DNA of 64,000 nt from Nonomuraea cavernae (GCF_014646355.1 NZ_BMNH01000023.1:62001-126000), one strand, 5' to 3'; positions 50,653-59,107 are shown, counted from the first letter of the stretch. Notes: a model not told the origin generated them from the sequence alone. Program-made: numbers and translations.

Positions 50653-51452
50653 CGTTCGTGCTGGCATCGCAGCTGCCGGTTCTGATCGCGGTGCTCGTTC
50701 TCGGGACGGTCGCCAAGGTGATCACGGTGTCCTCGGGCGGCGAGCCCGGCTCGTTCTCCAAGCTGGGGCCGGCGGTCCTCGTGCCGGCGCGGATGCAGGG
50801 TCCGGCGCTGCTCGGCTGTGCCCTGGGGGAGCTGGTGCTCGCCACCGGGTTGTTGCTCACCGCCCATCCGATCTTCCGGTGGGGCGCGGTGGCGTTCTTC
50901 GCGCTCTCCACGTACGTGCTGCTGGAGCTGCGCAGGCGGAGACCCGACGCTGGGTGTGGGTGCTTCGGCGAGATCAGCGCGGCGCCCGTGGGGCGCAGGT
51001 CGGTCGGCAGGACGATCGTGCTCACCGGCATGGCGGGCATGGCGGTGTGGGCCGAGGTGCCCGGGGTGGCGGTGTTCGCCGATCCGCCATGGCCGCTCAT
51101 CGCCGCCGGGCTGGTCGCCCTCGCCGTGATGTCCCCGGAGATCGAGGAGCTGATCGACCGGGTGCGTTATCGCGCGCCGTGCGAGCAGCGCCCGGCACCG
51201 GCCGAGAGCGTCATGCTGTCGAGGCTCCGGGCCAGCGGCGCCTGGCGGGCGCACCGTGACCAGCTGACCACGACCGACCCGTACGACAGTTGGCGCGAGC
51301 TCTGCTGGCGCTTCTTCGTCTTCCGGAACCAGGACCGGGACGACGTCGTCTTCGCGGTCTACCTCAGCGGACGCCGCCCGGCGGTGCGGGTGGCCGTGGT
51401 CAGCGGAGAGGACAGCGACGCTCTGCCGGTGTATACGCCTGTATCGGCGTAG
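50649..51452 (+). CDS. MauE/DoxX-like redox-associated membrane protein
   Basis: A 267-residue protein. The first 160 residues form the four-helix MauE-type domain with the diagnostic motif CGCFGE (in DAGCGCFGEISAAPVG), thought to relay disulfide reducing or oxidising power across the membrane. A soluble C-terminal part of about 95 residues follows. The GTG overlaps the preceding stop codon (GTGA), coupling it to the Cys-rich DPBB protein, which may be its substrate or partner (inference). Confidence 0.8.
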   Translation: MTFVLASQLPVLIAVLVLGTVAKVITVSSGGEPGSFSKLGPAVLVPARMQGPALLGCALGELVLATGLLLTAHPIFRWGAVAFFALSTYVLLELRRRRPDAGCGCFGEISAAPVGRRSVGRTIVLTGMAGMAVWAEVPGVAVFADPPWPLIAAGLVALAVMSPEIEELIDRVRYRAPCEQRPAPAESVMLSRLRASGAWRAHRDQLTTTDPYDSWRELCWRFFVFRNQDRDDVVFAVYLSGRRPAVRVAVVSGEDSDALPVYTPVSA

Positions 51453-51496
51453 GGCTAGAGAGCCTTAGATCCCCCTCGACGGGCATGGTGATATGA

Positions 51497-51540
51497 CTCT
51501 ATTGGGCTATCTAGCTTCCCCACTAGACAGCCCAATAGAG
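51497..51540. terminator. AT-rich 18-bp hairpin between convergent genes
   Basis: Arms CTCTATTGGGCTATCTAG and CTAGACAGCCCAATAGAG (17 of 18 pair) with an 8-base loop lie between the MauE-like and AAA ATPase stop codons. Position fits a bidirectional terminator. The AT-rich sequence is unlike other terminators here. Confidence 0.75.
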
Positions 51541-51555
51541 GACTAGGGGTGCCGG

Positions 51556-52737
51556 TCAGATCGGTTGGGCACGCAGGAACCTCCCGAAGTGCGGCACGGT
51601 GAACGCGATCAGCCCGCGCTCGGCGCTGTAGATGAGCCCCTTCTTGATGAGGCTGTCGCGGGCGGGGGACAGACTCGACGGCTTGCGGCCCAGGGCATCG
51701 GCCACCTCGGCCGTGGGGACCGGCTCGTCACCGATCTGCGCCATGGCGTGCATGTAGTCGCGCTCGGCTGGAGTCGCCCGCTCGTAGCGGCTGCCGAAGA
51801 AGCCCACCGCGAGCTCCTCCTCCGCCTCGGGCGCCGACACCTTGACGTCGTCGAGCGTGATCGGACTGCGCGGCGCCAGGTCCCAGGCGACCTTGCCGTA
51901 GGCCTGGACGAAGTAGGGGTAGCCGTCGGCCGCCTCGTACAGCGCGTCGAGGGCGTCCTGGGTGAACTCGACCTCCTCCTCGCGGGCCGGCAGGATCAGC
52001 GCGAGGTCGGCCGCGTCACGGTCGAGCTTGTCGATGCGGGCGTAGCGGAAGAGCCGCTCCGAGTAGCTCTTGCTGGCCGAAAGCACGCTCGGCAGGTGCG
52101 GCAGCCCCGCCCCCACCACGATCAGCGGCCCGCCCGACTGTGACAGCTCGTGGCAGGCCGCGCAGAGCGCGGAGACGTCGGCGGCCTGCACGTCCTGCAT
52201 CTCGTCGATGAACAGCGCGATGCCGACGCCCAGATCGGTGGCCACGCTCGCCGCGTCGACGAACAGCTCGGTGAGGTCGATCTCCAGGTCGCCGGAGTCG
52301 GCCCGGCCTCGGCTGGCCGGCACCTCGATGCCGGGCGACCAGTGCGAGGTGCCCTTGGCGGCGGCCGGATCGCGCATCGCGAACGCCTTGAGCACGCCGA
52401 GGAACTCCTCGATGCGCTCGGGCGCGCGATGGCGAGGAGCCAGCTCGCGGATCGCCATGTGCAGGGCGGCGGCGACGGGACGGCGAATCGACTGGTCGGG
52501 CCGGGCCTCGATCTTGCCCGTGCCCCACAGCCGCTGCATCGCCATGGACTTGAAGGTGTTGAGCAGGACGGTCTTGCCCACGCCGCGCAGGCCGGTGACG
52601 ACCATGCTCCGCTCGGGCCGGCCACGGGCGACTCGTTCGAGCACGACCTCGAACTGCTGGAGCTCACGATCACGCCCGGCCAGCTCCGGCGGACGCTGCC
52701 CGGCACCGGGGGCGTAGGGATTGCGCACAGGGTCCAC
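51556..52737 (-). CDS. AAA-family ATPase with C-terminal winged helix
   Basis: A 393-residue STAND/Orc1-Cdc6-like ATPase. Walker A is GLRGVGKTVLL (about residues 47-57), Walker B IALFIDEMQDV, sensor 1 LIVVGAGLPHLP, and DGYPYFVQAYGKVAWD resembles sensor 2. The C-terminal 80 residues contain a winged helix (PVPTAEVADALGRKPSSLSP). Such proteins act as nucleotide-driven switches; the target is unknown. GTG at 52737 begins MDPVRNPYAPG, a typical start. It is monocistronic. Confidence 0.82.
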   Translation of the reverse strand: MDPVRNPYAPGAGQRPPELAGRDRELQQFEVVLERVARGRPERSMVVTGLRGVGKTVLLNTFKSMAMQRLWGTGKIEARPDQSIRRPVAAALHMAIRELAPRHRAPERIEEFLGVLKAFAMRDPAAAKGTSHWSPGIEVPASRGRADSGDLEIDLTELFVDAASVATDLGVGIALFIDEMQDVQAADVSALCAACHELSQSGGPLIVVGAGLPHLPSVLSASKSYSERLFRYARIDKLDRDAADLALILPAREEEVEFTQDALDALYEAADGYPYFVQAYGKVAWDLAPRSPITLDDVKVSAPEAEEELAVGFFGSRYERATPAERDYMHAMAQIGDEPVPTAEVADALGRKPSSLSPARDSLIKKGLIYSAERGLIAFTVPHFGRFLRAQPI

Positions 52738-52970
52738 GCTCTCGGACTTTATTGCCGGATATAGCGGCCGTCTTAGATTTGGGAAGAAAGAGCTACGGCG
52801 TGTCCGAGCGGGCGCGGTCGCCATCACCGTCACCGGACACACCCCCTCTCACCTGGCCGAACCTCTGTTCGATTCGGTACCCAGAACTGTAGCGCGGACT
52901 CGAACAGGTATGCGATGCTTTCGAGTAAAGATCTTCGCAACAGATCGCCCCGCTCGGACGTCTCTGGGAT

Positions 52971-53586
52971 GTGGAGTTCGAGGATTTCGTCAGAGCCAGG
53001 GGTTCCGCGCTGCTCCGATACGGCTACGTGCTCAGCGGCAACGCCGACGACGCGGCCGATCTGGTGCAGGAGGCGCTGCTCCGGTTGAGCGACACCTGGG
53101 ACCGTGTCCGCAACAAGGACAGCCCCGAGGCGTACGTTCGCACCACCATGGCCCGCCAGCACATCAGCTGGTGGCGCAGGCGGCGGCGGGAGCAGCTCAC
53201 GGACGACGTGCCCGAGGGCTCCTACAGCGACAGCCACTCCTTCGGCGAGCTGTGGAAGGAGCTGGCGACGCTGCCGCGGAAACAGCGCACCGTGCTGGTC
53301 CTGCGCCACCTGGGGGAGGTTCGTGTACCGCGTCAACGGGGCCGGAACTCCGCGCTCCGTGTTGCTCTACTCCGTGAGGCAGCCGTACCCGATTCTCGAC
53401 CGTTTCCTGCTGGCGGACTTGGGCGTGTACGACCTGGAGACCAACAAATTGATCTTCATCGACCAGTTGTACGGCGGGGGCAGGTACTCAGAGCCGAACC
53501 CGATCCTCTACTGGGGCACCACCAAGGCCGACAAGCCGGACAGGTACTGGGTGCTGAACTTGGCAGCCGTGCCGCCCGCCCAATAG
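52971..53586 (+). pseudogene. Sigma factor/anti-sigma locus fused by internal deletion
   Basis: The 5' part codes a SigE-family factor start (EFEDFVRARGSALLRYGYVL, then SPEAYVRTTMARQHISWWRR) up to VLVLRHLGE, where region 4 should begin. From about 53315 similarity instead continues, in another frame, with the C-terminal end of a secreted propeller-like protein (GVYDLETNKLIFIDQLYGGG, then KPDRYWVLNLAAVPPAQ). The intact pair at 54.1-56.0 kb has the same order and a similar end (LTVLNLLAV). A deletion of region 4 and most of the membrane protein gene explains this. The truncated sigma product cannot bind -35 elements. Confidence 0.75.
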
Positions 53587-53597
53587 CGTTCCGGACC

Positions 53598-54056
53598 ATG
53601 CGGACCTTTGCCAACGTACAGGAGCTCAAGTCGGCCGTCGGTGAGACGTTCGGCCCCACCGAGTGGCGCACCGTCACTCAGGAGCAGGTCAACCTCTTCG
53701 CCGACGCCACCGACGACCACCAGTGGATCCACGTCGACGTCGAACGCGCCAAGGACGGGCCGTTCGGCGGCACGATCGCCCACGGCTACCTGAGCCTGTC
53801 GATGCTGCCCTCGTTCATGATGGAGCTCATCGAGGTCAAGGGCATCGCCATGGGCGTCAACTACGGCCTCAACAAGGTTCGGTTCCCGAGGCCGGTGCCG
53901 GTCGGCGCGCGCATCCGGGCCACCGGCGAGCTGTCCGACGTCAAGGGCACCCCGGCCGGCTACCTGTCCAACCTGAAGCTGACGATCGAGGTCGAGGGCG
54001 AGAAGCGGCCGGCCTGCGTGGCCGAGACGCTCAGCCTGTACGTGCCCGCCGAGTAG
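53598..54056 (+). CDS. MaoC-like (R)-specific enoyl-CoA hydratase
   Basis: A 152-residue hot-dog-fold hydratase. The hydratase-2 motif is clear: NLFADATDDHQWIHVDVERA with the catalytic Asp/His pair, followed by PFGGTIAHGYLSLSMLP. The enzyme adds water to enoyl-CoA in fatty-acid or polyketide-type metabolism. ATG at 53598 begins MRTFANVQELK. It is inserted between the deleted and the intact sigma loci and has no obvious operon partner. Confidence 0.93.
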   Translation: MRTFANVQELKSAVGETFGPTEWRTVTQEQVNLFADATDDHQWIHVDVERAKDGPFGGTIAHGYLSLSMLPSFMMELIEVKGIAMGVNYGLNKVRFPRPVPVGARIRATGELSDVKGTPAGYLSNLKLTIEVEGEKRPACVAETLSLYVPAE

Positions 54057-54110
54057 GACCACTTCGCTCAGGCGTGCAACAGAAGCACCCGCCCGGCGGT
54101 CCTTGGGTTC

Positions 54111-54587
54111 GTGGATAACACGGCTGATTTCGACGAGTTCGTCCGAGCCCGGGGTGATGCGCTCCTCCGGTACGGCTACGTACTGGCCGGCAACTCGGAG
54201 GACGCCGCCGATCTCGTTCAGGAGGCGCTGGCCCGTCTGGGTGACGCCTGGCCCCGCGTCCGGAAGAAGGACGACCCCGAGGGGTACGTGCGCACCACGA
54301 TGGTCCGGCTGCACATCACCGCGTGGCGGCGGCGGCACCGGGAGGATCTGGTGGCCACCGTGCCCGAGGGAGGCAGGTTCGACCACTACGGCGACGCCGA
54401 CCTGTGGGCCGAGCTTCAGCAGCTGCCTCGCAAGATGCGGGCCGTGCTGGTGCTGCGCTACTACGAGGACCTCTCCGACGAGAAGATCGCGGAAATTCTC
54501 GGCGTCTCCCGCGGGACGGTGCGCAGCCAGGCCGCCCGTGCCCTGGACAAGCTCCGGATCAAGCGAGTGCTGCAGGAGGCGCGATGA
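54111..54587 (+). CDS. SigE-family RNA polymerase sigma factor
   Basis: A 158-residue ECF-type factor. Region 2 is FDEFVRARGDALLRYGYVLA with DAADLVQEALARLGDAWPRV, and region 4 VLRYYEDLSDEKIAEILGVS with GTVRSQAARALDKLR. It is closely similar to the truncated factor 1.1 kb upstream, so they arose by duplication. GTG start. Its stop overlaps the start of the membrane partner gene (ATGA). Confidence 0.93.
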   Translation: MDNTADFDEFVRARGDALLRYGYVLAGNSEDAADLVQEALARLGDAWPRVRKKDDPEGYVRTTMVRLHITAWRRRHREDLVATVPEGGRFDHYGDADLWAELQQLPRKMRAVLVLRYYEDLSDEKIAEILGVSRGTVRSQAARALDKLRIKRVLQEAR

Positions 54588-55957
54588 GAAGCGAAGACGA
54601 CCTGATCCGTACGTTGCGCACGGCGGCCGACCAGGCCGGGCAACCCGTGGTGGGGCTGGCGGGCGCGGTCGCCGCCCGGCGCCGGACGCGGCGGGTCAGG
54701 CAGCGCGTGCAGCGCATGCAGGTGGCGCTGGCCGCCGCGGCGGTGGTGGTCGTGGCGGGCGGCACCACCGCTGTGTTGACCGGTACGGGTGAGCGGATGG
54801 AGCCGGCCGTCACCGTGGCCACCGGCCCGCCCAGGGACGAGCGTCCGCTACCGCAGCTCAAGCGGGCGGCCGAGGTGTGGCCCGGCGCCGCCTTCAAGAT
54901 GCCCGCCAAGGCGGCTGACGGTTGGCGGTATCGCCCGGTGACCGGCCTCAGTGCGACCGAGGTGTTGCTGGCCGCGGAGTCGTCCTTCGAGAAGGCGGGA
55001 CGCCTTGAGGTGTTCGACGCCTCGACCGGGAAGACCCGGGTGGTGGGCGACATGCCCGCTCCCGACGGAGTGAAGGGCTACTTCGTCCAGGCCGTCGACG
55101 TGGGGGAGAAGTACTTCGTCTGGTACGGCGAAACACCCAACAAGCCTGACAAGTGGGCAGATTTCTGGATTATGCCGCGAGAGGGGGGCACGGCCCGGCG
55201 CGTGGGGAAGGTGACCGGTGAGCTGTCGCACGTCGAGAAGGTCGGCGTCACGGACGACTCCCTCGTCTGGTCCCTCCGGAAGGGGGGCGTCTACCGCATG
55301 CCGCTGACCGGCGGTCCCGCCGAGCGCATCGACGGCACCGACGGGCTGCACCTGGTCTCCTGGCCGCTGGCGGTGGCGTACGCCCCAGGCGAGTCTGACC
55401 GGAAGAACCAGAGCCGCGTGGTCGACCTGGAGACCGGCACCGCGACCGACGTCCAGGCGGAGACCGGGACCACCGAACTGACCTGCGGCCCCGAATGGTG
55501 CTTCGGTGTGCGAGGCGAACGTACGGTCATGCAACGGCTCGACGGCTCCGACAGCCGGCTCCTGCCGGAAGGGTTGAGGTTCTTCGGCGGAGGCCGGATC
55601 CTCGGTGACCGGTTCGCGCTGCTCGACGCGCCCCTCGGTGGTGACCCGGCGACGCGCTACCTCCCCTCGGCCGTCGTCTACGACGCGGTGACCGGTCTGG
55701 CCGGCGGAATCAGCCGGGTACAGCCGAACGGCGGAGGCGGCTTCGGCGCGGGCACCTCGTCCTCGCCCACCACGATCGTCTACTGGGACGAGGACGAGAG
55801 GTCGGAGGAGACGTGCGGGACGACCGAGCCGCCCATGACGGCGGACGTGGTGGGCATCAGCCGCCAAGACGGCCAGGTCTGCGTGACCAGGAGGAAGGGC
55901 GGCGGCAAGGAGCTCACCGTGCTCAACCTGCTGGCCGTCACAGCAGGGAGTGGATGA
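54584..55957 (+). CDS. Membrane-anchored propeller-like protein, sigma partner
   Basis: A 457-residue protein. The cytoplasmic N-terminus is about 45 residues (EDDLIRTLRTAADQAGQPVV), a membrane helix lies at about 47-66 (VALAAAAVVVVAGGTTAVLT), and the large exterior domain has repeated blade-like strands (FDASTGKTRVVGDMPAPDG, DFWIMPREGGTARRVG, VYRMPLTGGPAERIDGTDG). The short N-terminus probably binds the co-translated sigma factor, and the exterior part may sense. Its 3' end overlaps the convergent small membrane gene by 20 bases. Confidence 0.78.
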   Translation: MRSEDDLIRTLRTAADQAGQPVVGLAGAVAARRRTRRVRQRVQRMQVALAAAAVVVVAGGTTAVLTGTGERMEPAVTVATGPPRDERPLPQLKRAAEVWPGAAFKMPAKAADGWRYRPVTGLSATEVLLAAESSFEKAGRLEVFDASTGKTRVVGDMPAPDGVKGYFVQAVDVGEKYFVWYGETPNKPDKWADFWIMPREGGTARRVGKVTGELSHVEKVGVTDDSLVWSLRKGGVYRMPLTGGPAERIDGTDGLHLVSWPLAVAYAPGESDRKNQSRVVDLETGTATDVQAETGTTELTCGPEWCFGVRGERTVMQRLDGSDSRLLPEGLRFFGGGRILGDRFALLDAPLGGDPATRYLPSAVVYDAVTGLAGGISRVQPNGGGGFGAGTSSSPTTIVYWDEDERSEETCGTTEPPMTADVVGISRQDGQVCVTRRKGGGKELTVLNLLAVTAGSG

Positions 55958-56183
55958 TCGCCGCCACTGCCACCAGCGCGAGCAGCCCCAGATAGGCCAG
56001 CACGAGCCGGGTGTCCCTGAGCAGGCATTTGCTCCGGGTCAGCCCGGCTCGTCGCGCCTTCCAGTAGCCCGCGAACCCCAGCCCGGCGAACCCGAGCAAC
56101 GCCCACGGCCCCAGCAACCAGGCAAGCAGCGCGATCGTGGCGTACACGCACAACCGAAGCGGATCGTACGGCTCGGCCTTCAC
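55938..56183 (-). CDS. Small membrane protein of the radical SAM operon
   Basis: An 81-residue protein with three probable membrane segments (LCVYATIALLAWLLGPWALL, GFAGLGFAGYW, LVLAYLGLLALVAVAAIIH) and a basic loop (ARRAGLTRSKC). The GTG start overlaps the radical SAM stop codon (GTGA). I know no function; membrane placement fits a lipid-related pathway. Confidence 0.7.
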   Translation of the reverse strand: MKAEPYDPLRLCVYATIALLAWLLGPWALLGFAGLGFAGYWKARRAGLTRSKCLLRDTRLVLAYLGLLALVAVAAIIHSLL

Positions 56184-57733
56184 GGGATCACCTCGAGCGG
56201 CATTCGTACCCGAGGCTCCGAGGCGACAGCGGACAGCCGCTGCGCCGACAGTTGCGGCCACGCATGCACCGCGCAGAACGGCGCGCACTGATCCTGCGCG
56301 GCCCGCGTGCCGACGTGCACACAGCACTGCGTGAGCCGTTCCTCGATCATGGTCGAGATGTCCATGAACGGCTTGACCGTCAGACGCACCACCCGCTCGC
56401 CCAGCATCCGGCGCAGCTTCCTGCGCCTGCCCGGCAGCGCCGAGGAGGCCAGCGTGAGCAGGGTGGCGACGCCCAGATCGCAGTTTTCACAGATGTCGCG
56501 CCACAGGTCGCCGATCTGCGGATGCGACAGAGACGACTGCTCCGACAGCAGCCCGAGCAGCGACTCCTGTACGGCCAGCCGCAGCTCGCGCGGGATCTCG
56601 GTGTCGGCGATGCGGTTGGAGACCAGGCCCAGGTTGGCCTTGAGCCGGTCATGACCGATCAGCGCCGTCAGCGAGCGCCACTGCCCCGAGTCGTCGCGGA
56701 TCAGGTAGCCCACCGAGCAGCAGTGCGGATGGGAGCACGGCAGCGCGGTGAGATCGCGCCAGGTCACCAGGCCGTCGGTCTGCGGGCCGAGCCGCTTGAG
56801 CACCCCCGTGTGGGTGAGCCGGTCCATCGCGTCGATCGGCTCCGACCTGCCCGAGCCGAACTGCGGCTGCAACGACACCCCGCCGACGAACGGAGTGTCG
56901 AGCGCCAGCCGCACGACGTCGCCGATCTCGCCGTCGTTGACGCCCAGCGCCGCGGTCATCACCAGCGTGGTGAAGATCTCCCGCTCCGACAGCCGTTGTA
57001 CGGCCTGCGCCTTGAGCCTGCGCAGGTCACCACCCCGGTGATGCTTCGACGCCTCGGCCGAGCTCCCGTCGTACTGCAAGTAGACCTCGACCCGCTCGCG
57101 ATGCGCGGTCAGCAGGTCGAGCAGGGAGTCGTCGCGGGCGATGAGCACGCCGTTGGTGTTGATCAGGATACGAGTGATCGGACGCCGTTGGAGCTCGGCG
57201 AGGAGTGTCTTCAGCTCGGGGTGCAGGGTCGGCTCACCGCCGCTCAGCATGAGCACGTCGAGCCGGCCGTTCTCGCGGGCCAGGCGCTGGTCGACGTTCG
57301 CGAGCACTTCGCTGACCGGCACGATGCCGCTCAGATCGGGCGAACTCCCGGCGAAGCAGGTGGGGCATCGCAGGTTGCACGCCTCCGCGATGTCCTCCAG
57401 CAGAATGCAGGTGTGCTGCGTCTGCATCTCAGGCAACCCCTGGAGGTACGCGCTCGGCACGGGCAGCCAGTTGCCCGCCACATCGGGCACGTGCTGCTTG
57501 GTGGGCGCGGTCCATTCCTCCAGGTACGCCAGGATCTCCGGATCCTCGTCGTACAACGTCCGCACCAGACCGTGCTCGCGGCACCCGCGCTCCAGCCACA
57601 CCCGGTCCCCGCGCGCCACCAGATAGCCGCTCAGCCGCTCGACCCGGTCGAGATCCCGGCCGTGGCAGTGCGGGCAGAACGCGTTGACGTACCTGAGGAT
57701 GCGGTCGCCCCGCAGCCCCATCCCTGTACTCAT
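56180..57733 (-). CDS. Radical SAM enzyme of the Tes/MJ0619 type
   Basis: A 517-residue radical SAM protein. The SAM cluster motif is CNLRCPTC (Cys119, 123, 126), with LMLSGGEPTLHPEL following. The N-terminus has the rubredoxin-like pair CPHC (20, 23) and GCREHG (51), and further Cys lie in PCSHPHCCSVG, ENCDLG and CCVHVGTRAAQDQCAPFCAV for auxiliary clusters. ILINTNGVLIARDDS and VYLQYDG match the archaeal tetraether synthase and MJ0619 group, which link lipid tails through radical C-C bond formation. Coupled by ATGA to an Lgt-like gene, it probably acts on membrane lipids or lipoprotein lipids (inference). Substrate unknown. Confidence 0.83.
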   Translation of the reverse strand: MSTGMGLRGDRILRYVNAFCPHCHGRDLDRVERLSGYLVARGDRVWLERGCREHGLVRTLYDEDPEILAYLEEWTAPTKQHVPDVAGNWLPVPSAYLQGLPEMQTQHTCILLEDIAEACNLRCPTCFAGSSPDLSGIVPVSEVLANVDQRLARENGRLDVLMLSGGEPTLHPELKTLLAELQRRPITRILINTNGVLIARDDSLLDLLTAHRERVEVYLQYDGSSAEASKHHRGGDLRRLKAQAVQRLSEREIFTTLVMTAALGVNDGEIGDVVRLALDTPFVGGVSLQPQFGSGRSEPIDAMDRLTHTGVLKRLGPQTDGLVTWRDLTALPCSHPHCCSVGYLIRDDSGQWRSLTALIGHDRLKANLGLVSNRIADTEIPRELRLAVQESLLGLLSEQSSLSHPQIGDLWRDICENCDLGVATLLTLASSALPGRRRKLRRMLGERVVRLTVKPFMDISTMIEERLTQCCVHVGTRAAQDQCAPFCAVHAWPQLSAQRLSAVASEPRVRMPLEVIP

Positions 57734-58470
57734 GTCATGACCTTCCGCTCGAACAGGGCATCGTAGTAGCCGCGCCGCCAGCCGTACGCCACCCTGAGCC
57801 CCAGCAGCAGCACACCGGGCACCAGGAACCACTGCGGCCGGGTGAGATCGAGCCAGACGGTCTCGTTCGCCCGGGTGAACTCCACCAGAAAACGGAACCC
57901 GGCGTACGCCGCCAGGTAGAGCGTGAACAGCTCCCCCGGGCGCGTGAGCCGCTTGCGCGCCCACACCAGCGCGGCGAACGCGGCCAGGTGGAAGACGATC
58001 TCGTAGATGAACGACGGATGCATGGCCTGGCCCACCAGGCAGCCTGGACACTCGGGCGTCGACGCCGGCGCGTACACCCCCCACGGCAACCCCGTCGGCC
58101 GGCCCGGTGCCTCGGTCAGATGGCAGCCGATCCGGCCCACCGCCATGCCGAGCGCCACCGCCGGGGCGAACAGGTCACCCGTGCGCTCGCGGTAGCCGAT
58201 GATCCGCTTCGCGACCAGCACGCCCACGTACGCGCCCGTCAGGCCGCCGAGGATGCTGCGCGAGCCGTACAGCCACAGGTCCGACAGGTTGAGCGTCTCC
58301 AGCCAGCCGGCCAGCCGCATGCCGATGGCCCCGCCGACCAGCGCGCCCGTGACCGCGATCAGCGATTGCTCGTTCAGCGCGCCCCGGCGCCGGGCCTCGC
58401 GGACGAACACCACCGCGGCGACCAGCACCCCCAGCCCGACGAAGACCTCATGGAGTGGCATGTCAGGCAT
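57730..58470 (-). CDS. Lgt-like diacylglyceryl transferase family protein
   Basis: A 246-residue seven-helix protein related to prolipoprotein diacylglyceryl transferase, which moves diacylglycerol from phosphatidylglycerol to lipoprotein Cys. Family marks are ILGGLTGAYVG, GMAVGRIGCHLTEAPGRPTG, LPWGVYAP, HPSFIYEIVFH and FRFLVEFTRANE. The usual Asn in GRxGNF is replaced (GRIGCHL), and the chain is short, so it may be a paralogue with a special acceptor. It overlaps both neighbours by a few bases. ATG at 58470, or nine bases later. Confidence 0.82.
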   Translation of the reverse strand: MPDMPLHEVFVGLGVLVAAVVFVREARRRGALNEQSLIAVTGALVGGAIGMRLAGWLETLNLSDLWLYGSRSILGGLTGAYVGVLVAKRIIGYRERTGDLFAPAVALGMAVGRIGCHLTEAPGRPTGLPWGVYAPASTPECPGCLVGQAMHPSFIYEIVFHLAAFAALVWARKRLTRPGELFTLYLAAYAGFRFLVEFTRANETVWLDLTRPQWFLVPGVLLLGLRVAYGWRRGYYDALFERKVMT

Positions 58471-59107
58471 ACAGGCCCGGGTTGAGGCCGGTGCAGTAAC
58501 CAGCCGAGACGATCGACCAGAGCGCCCAGCCGATCATCAGGCCCAGGCCCGCGCCGGTGGCCCACGGCTTGCGCACGAACAGCAGGCCCGCGCCCGTGCC
58601 CAGGCCGATTAACGCCAACACCGCCGCGCCGACGCCGACCACCGCCGCGCTCGACGCACCGGAGTTGGAGGCGAGGGCGAGGACGACGAAGGCGAGGACG
58701 ATGTTGATGACGCTGTAGACGGCGATCCCTGCGAAGGCCAGCCCGATGATCGTGCCGGTCGACCCGCTCTGCGGCGGTGGCGGCGGTGGCCCCCATCCTC
58801 CTTGGCCGGCCCCCGGCCACGCACCATGGCCGGGCGGCGGCCCTTGACCGGGCGGCAGCCCTTGGCTCGGCGCTGGCCCTTGACCGGGCGGCAGCCCTTG
58901 GCTCGGCGCTGGCCCTTGACCGGGCGGCAGCCCTTGGCTCGGCGCTGGCCTTTGACCAGGCGGTGGCCCTTGGCCCGGCGCTGGCCTTTGACCCGGCGGT
59001 GGCCCTTGACCGGGCGGTGGCCTTTGACCCGGCGGCGGTCCACTCTCACCAGCCGGCGGCGGCCATCCGTCAGCACCCGGTGGTGGGTCATGTGGCGGTG
59101 TGGTCAT
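58463..59107 (-). CDS. Pro-rich repeat membrane protein
   Basis: A 214-residue protein. The N-terminal 115 residues are Pro/Gly/Gln-rich with a 12-residue tandem unit (GQGPAPSQGLPP). The rest has three hydrophobic helices (GTIIGLAFAGIAVYSVINIV, VGVGAAVLALIGLG, GLGLMIGWALWSIVSAGYC) in the pattern of actinobacterial DUF4190-like proteins. First gene of the operon with the Lgt-like and radical SAM genes (8-base overlap). The Pro-rich part may tether partners at the membrane. Confidence 0.75.
   Translation of the reverse strand: MTTPPHDPPPGADGWPPPAGESGPPPGQRPPPGQGPPPGQRPAPGQGPPPGQRPAPSQGLPPGQGPAPSQGLPPGQGPAPSQGLPPGQGPPPGHGAWPGAGQGGWGPPPPPPQSGSTGTIIGLAFAGIAVYSVINIVLAFVVLALASNSGASSAAVVGVGAAVLALIGLGTGAGLLFVRKPWATGAGLGLMIGWALWSIVSAGYCTGLNPGLYA
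58861..59004 (-). repeat. 36-bp tandem repeat in the Pro-rich protein
   Basis: Units of 36 bases begin at 58861, 58897, 58933 and 58969; the first three are nearly identical and further degenerate copies lie on both sides. In frame, coding a 12-residue Pro/Gly/Gln unit. Confidence 0.9.

Noticed and set aside
53598..54056. MaoC domain fused to the sigma factor
   Set aside because: One frame runs through both, but the joining stretch has no family similarity, and MRTFANVQELK is a normal MaoC start. The fusion is an artefact of an open frame.
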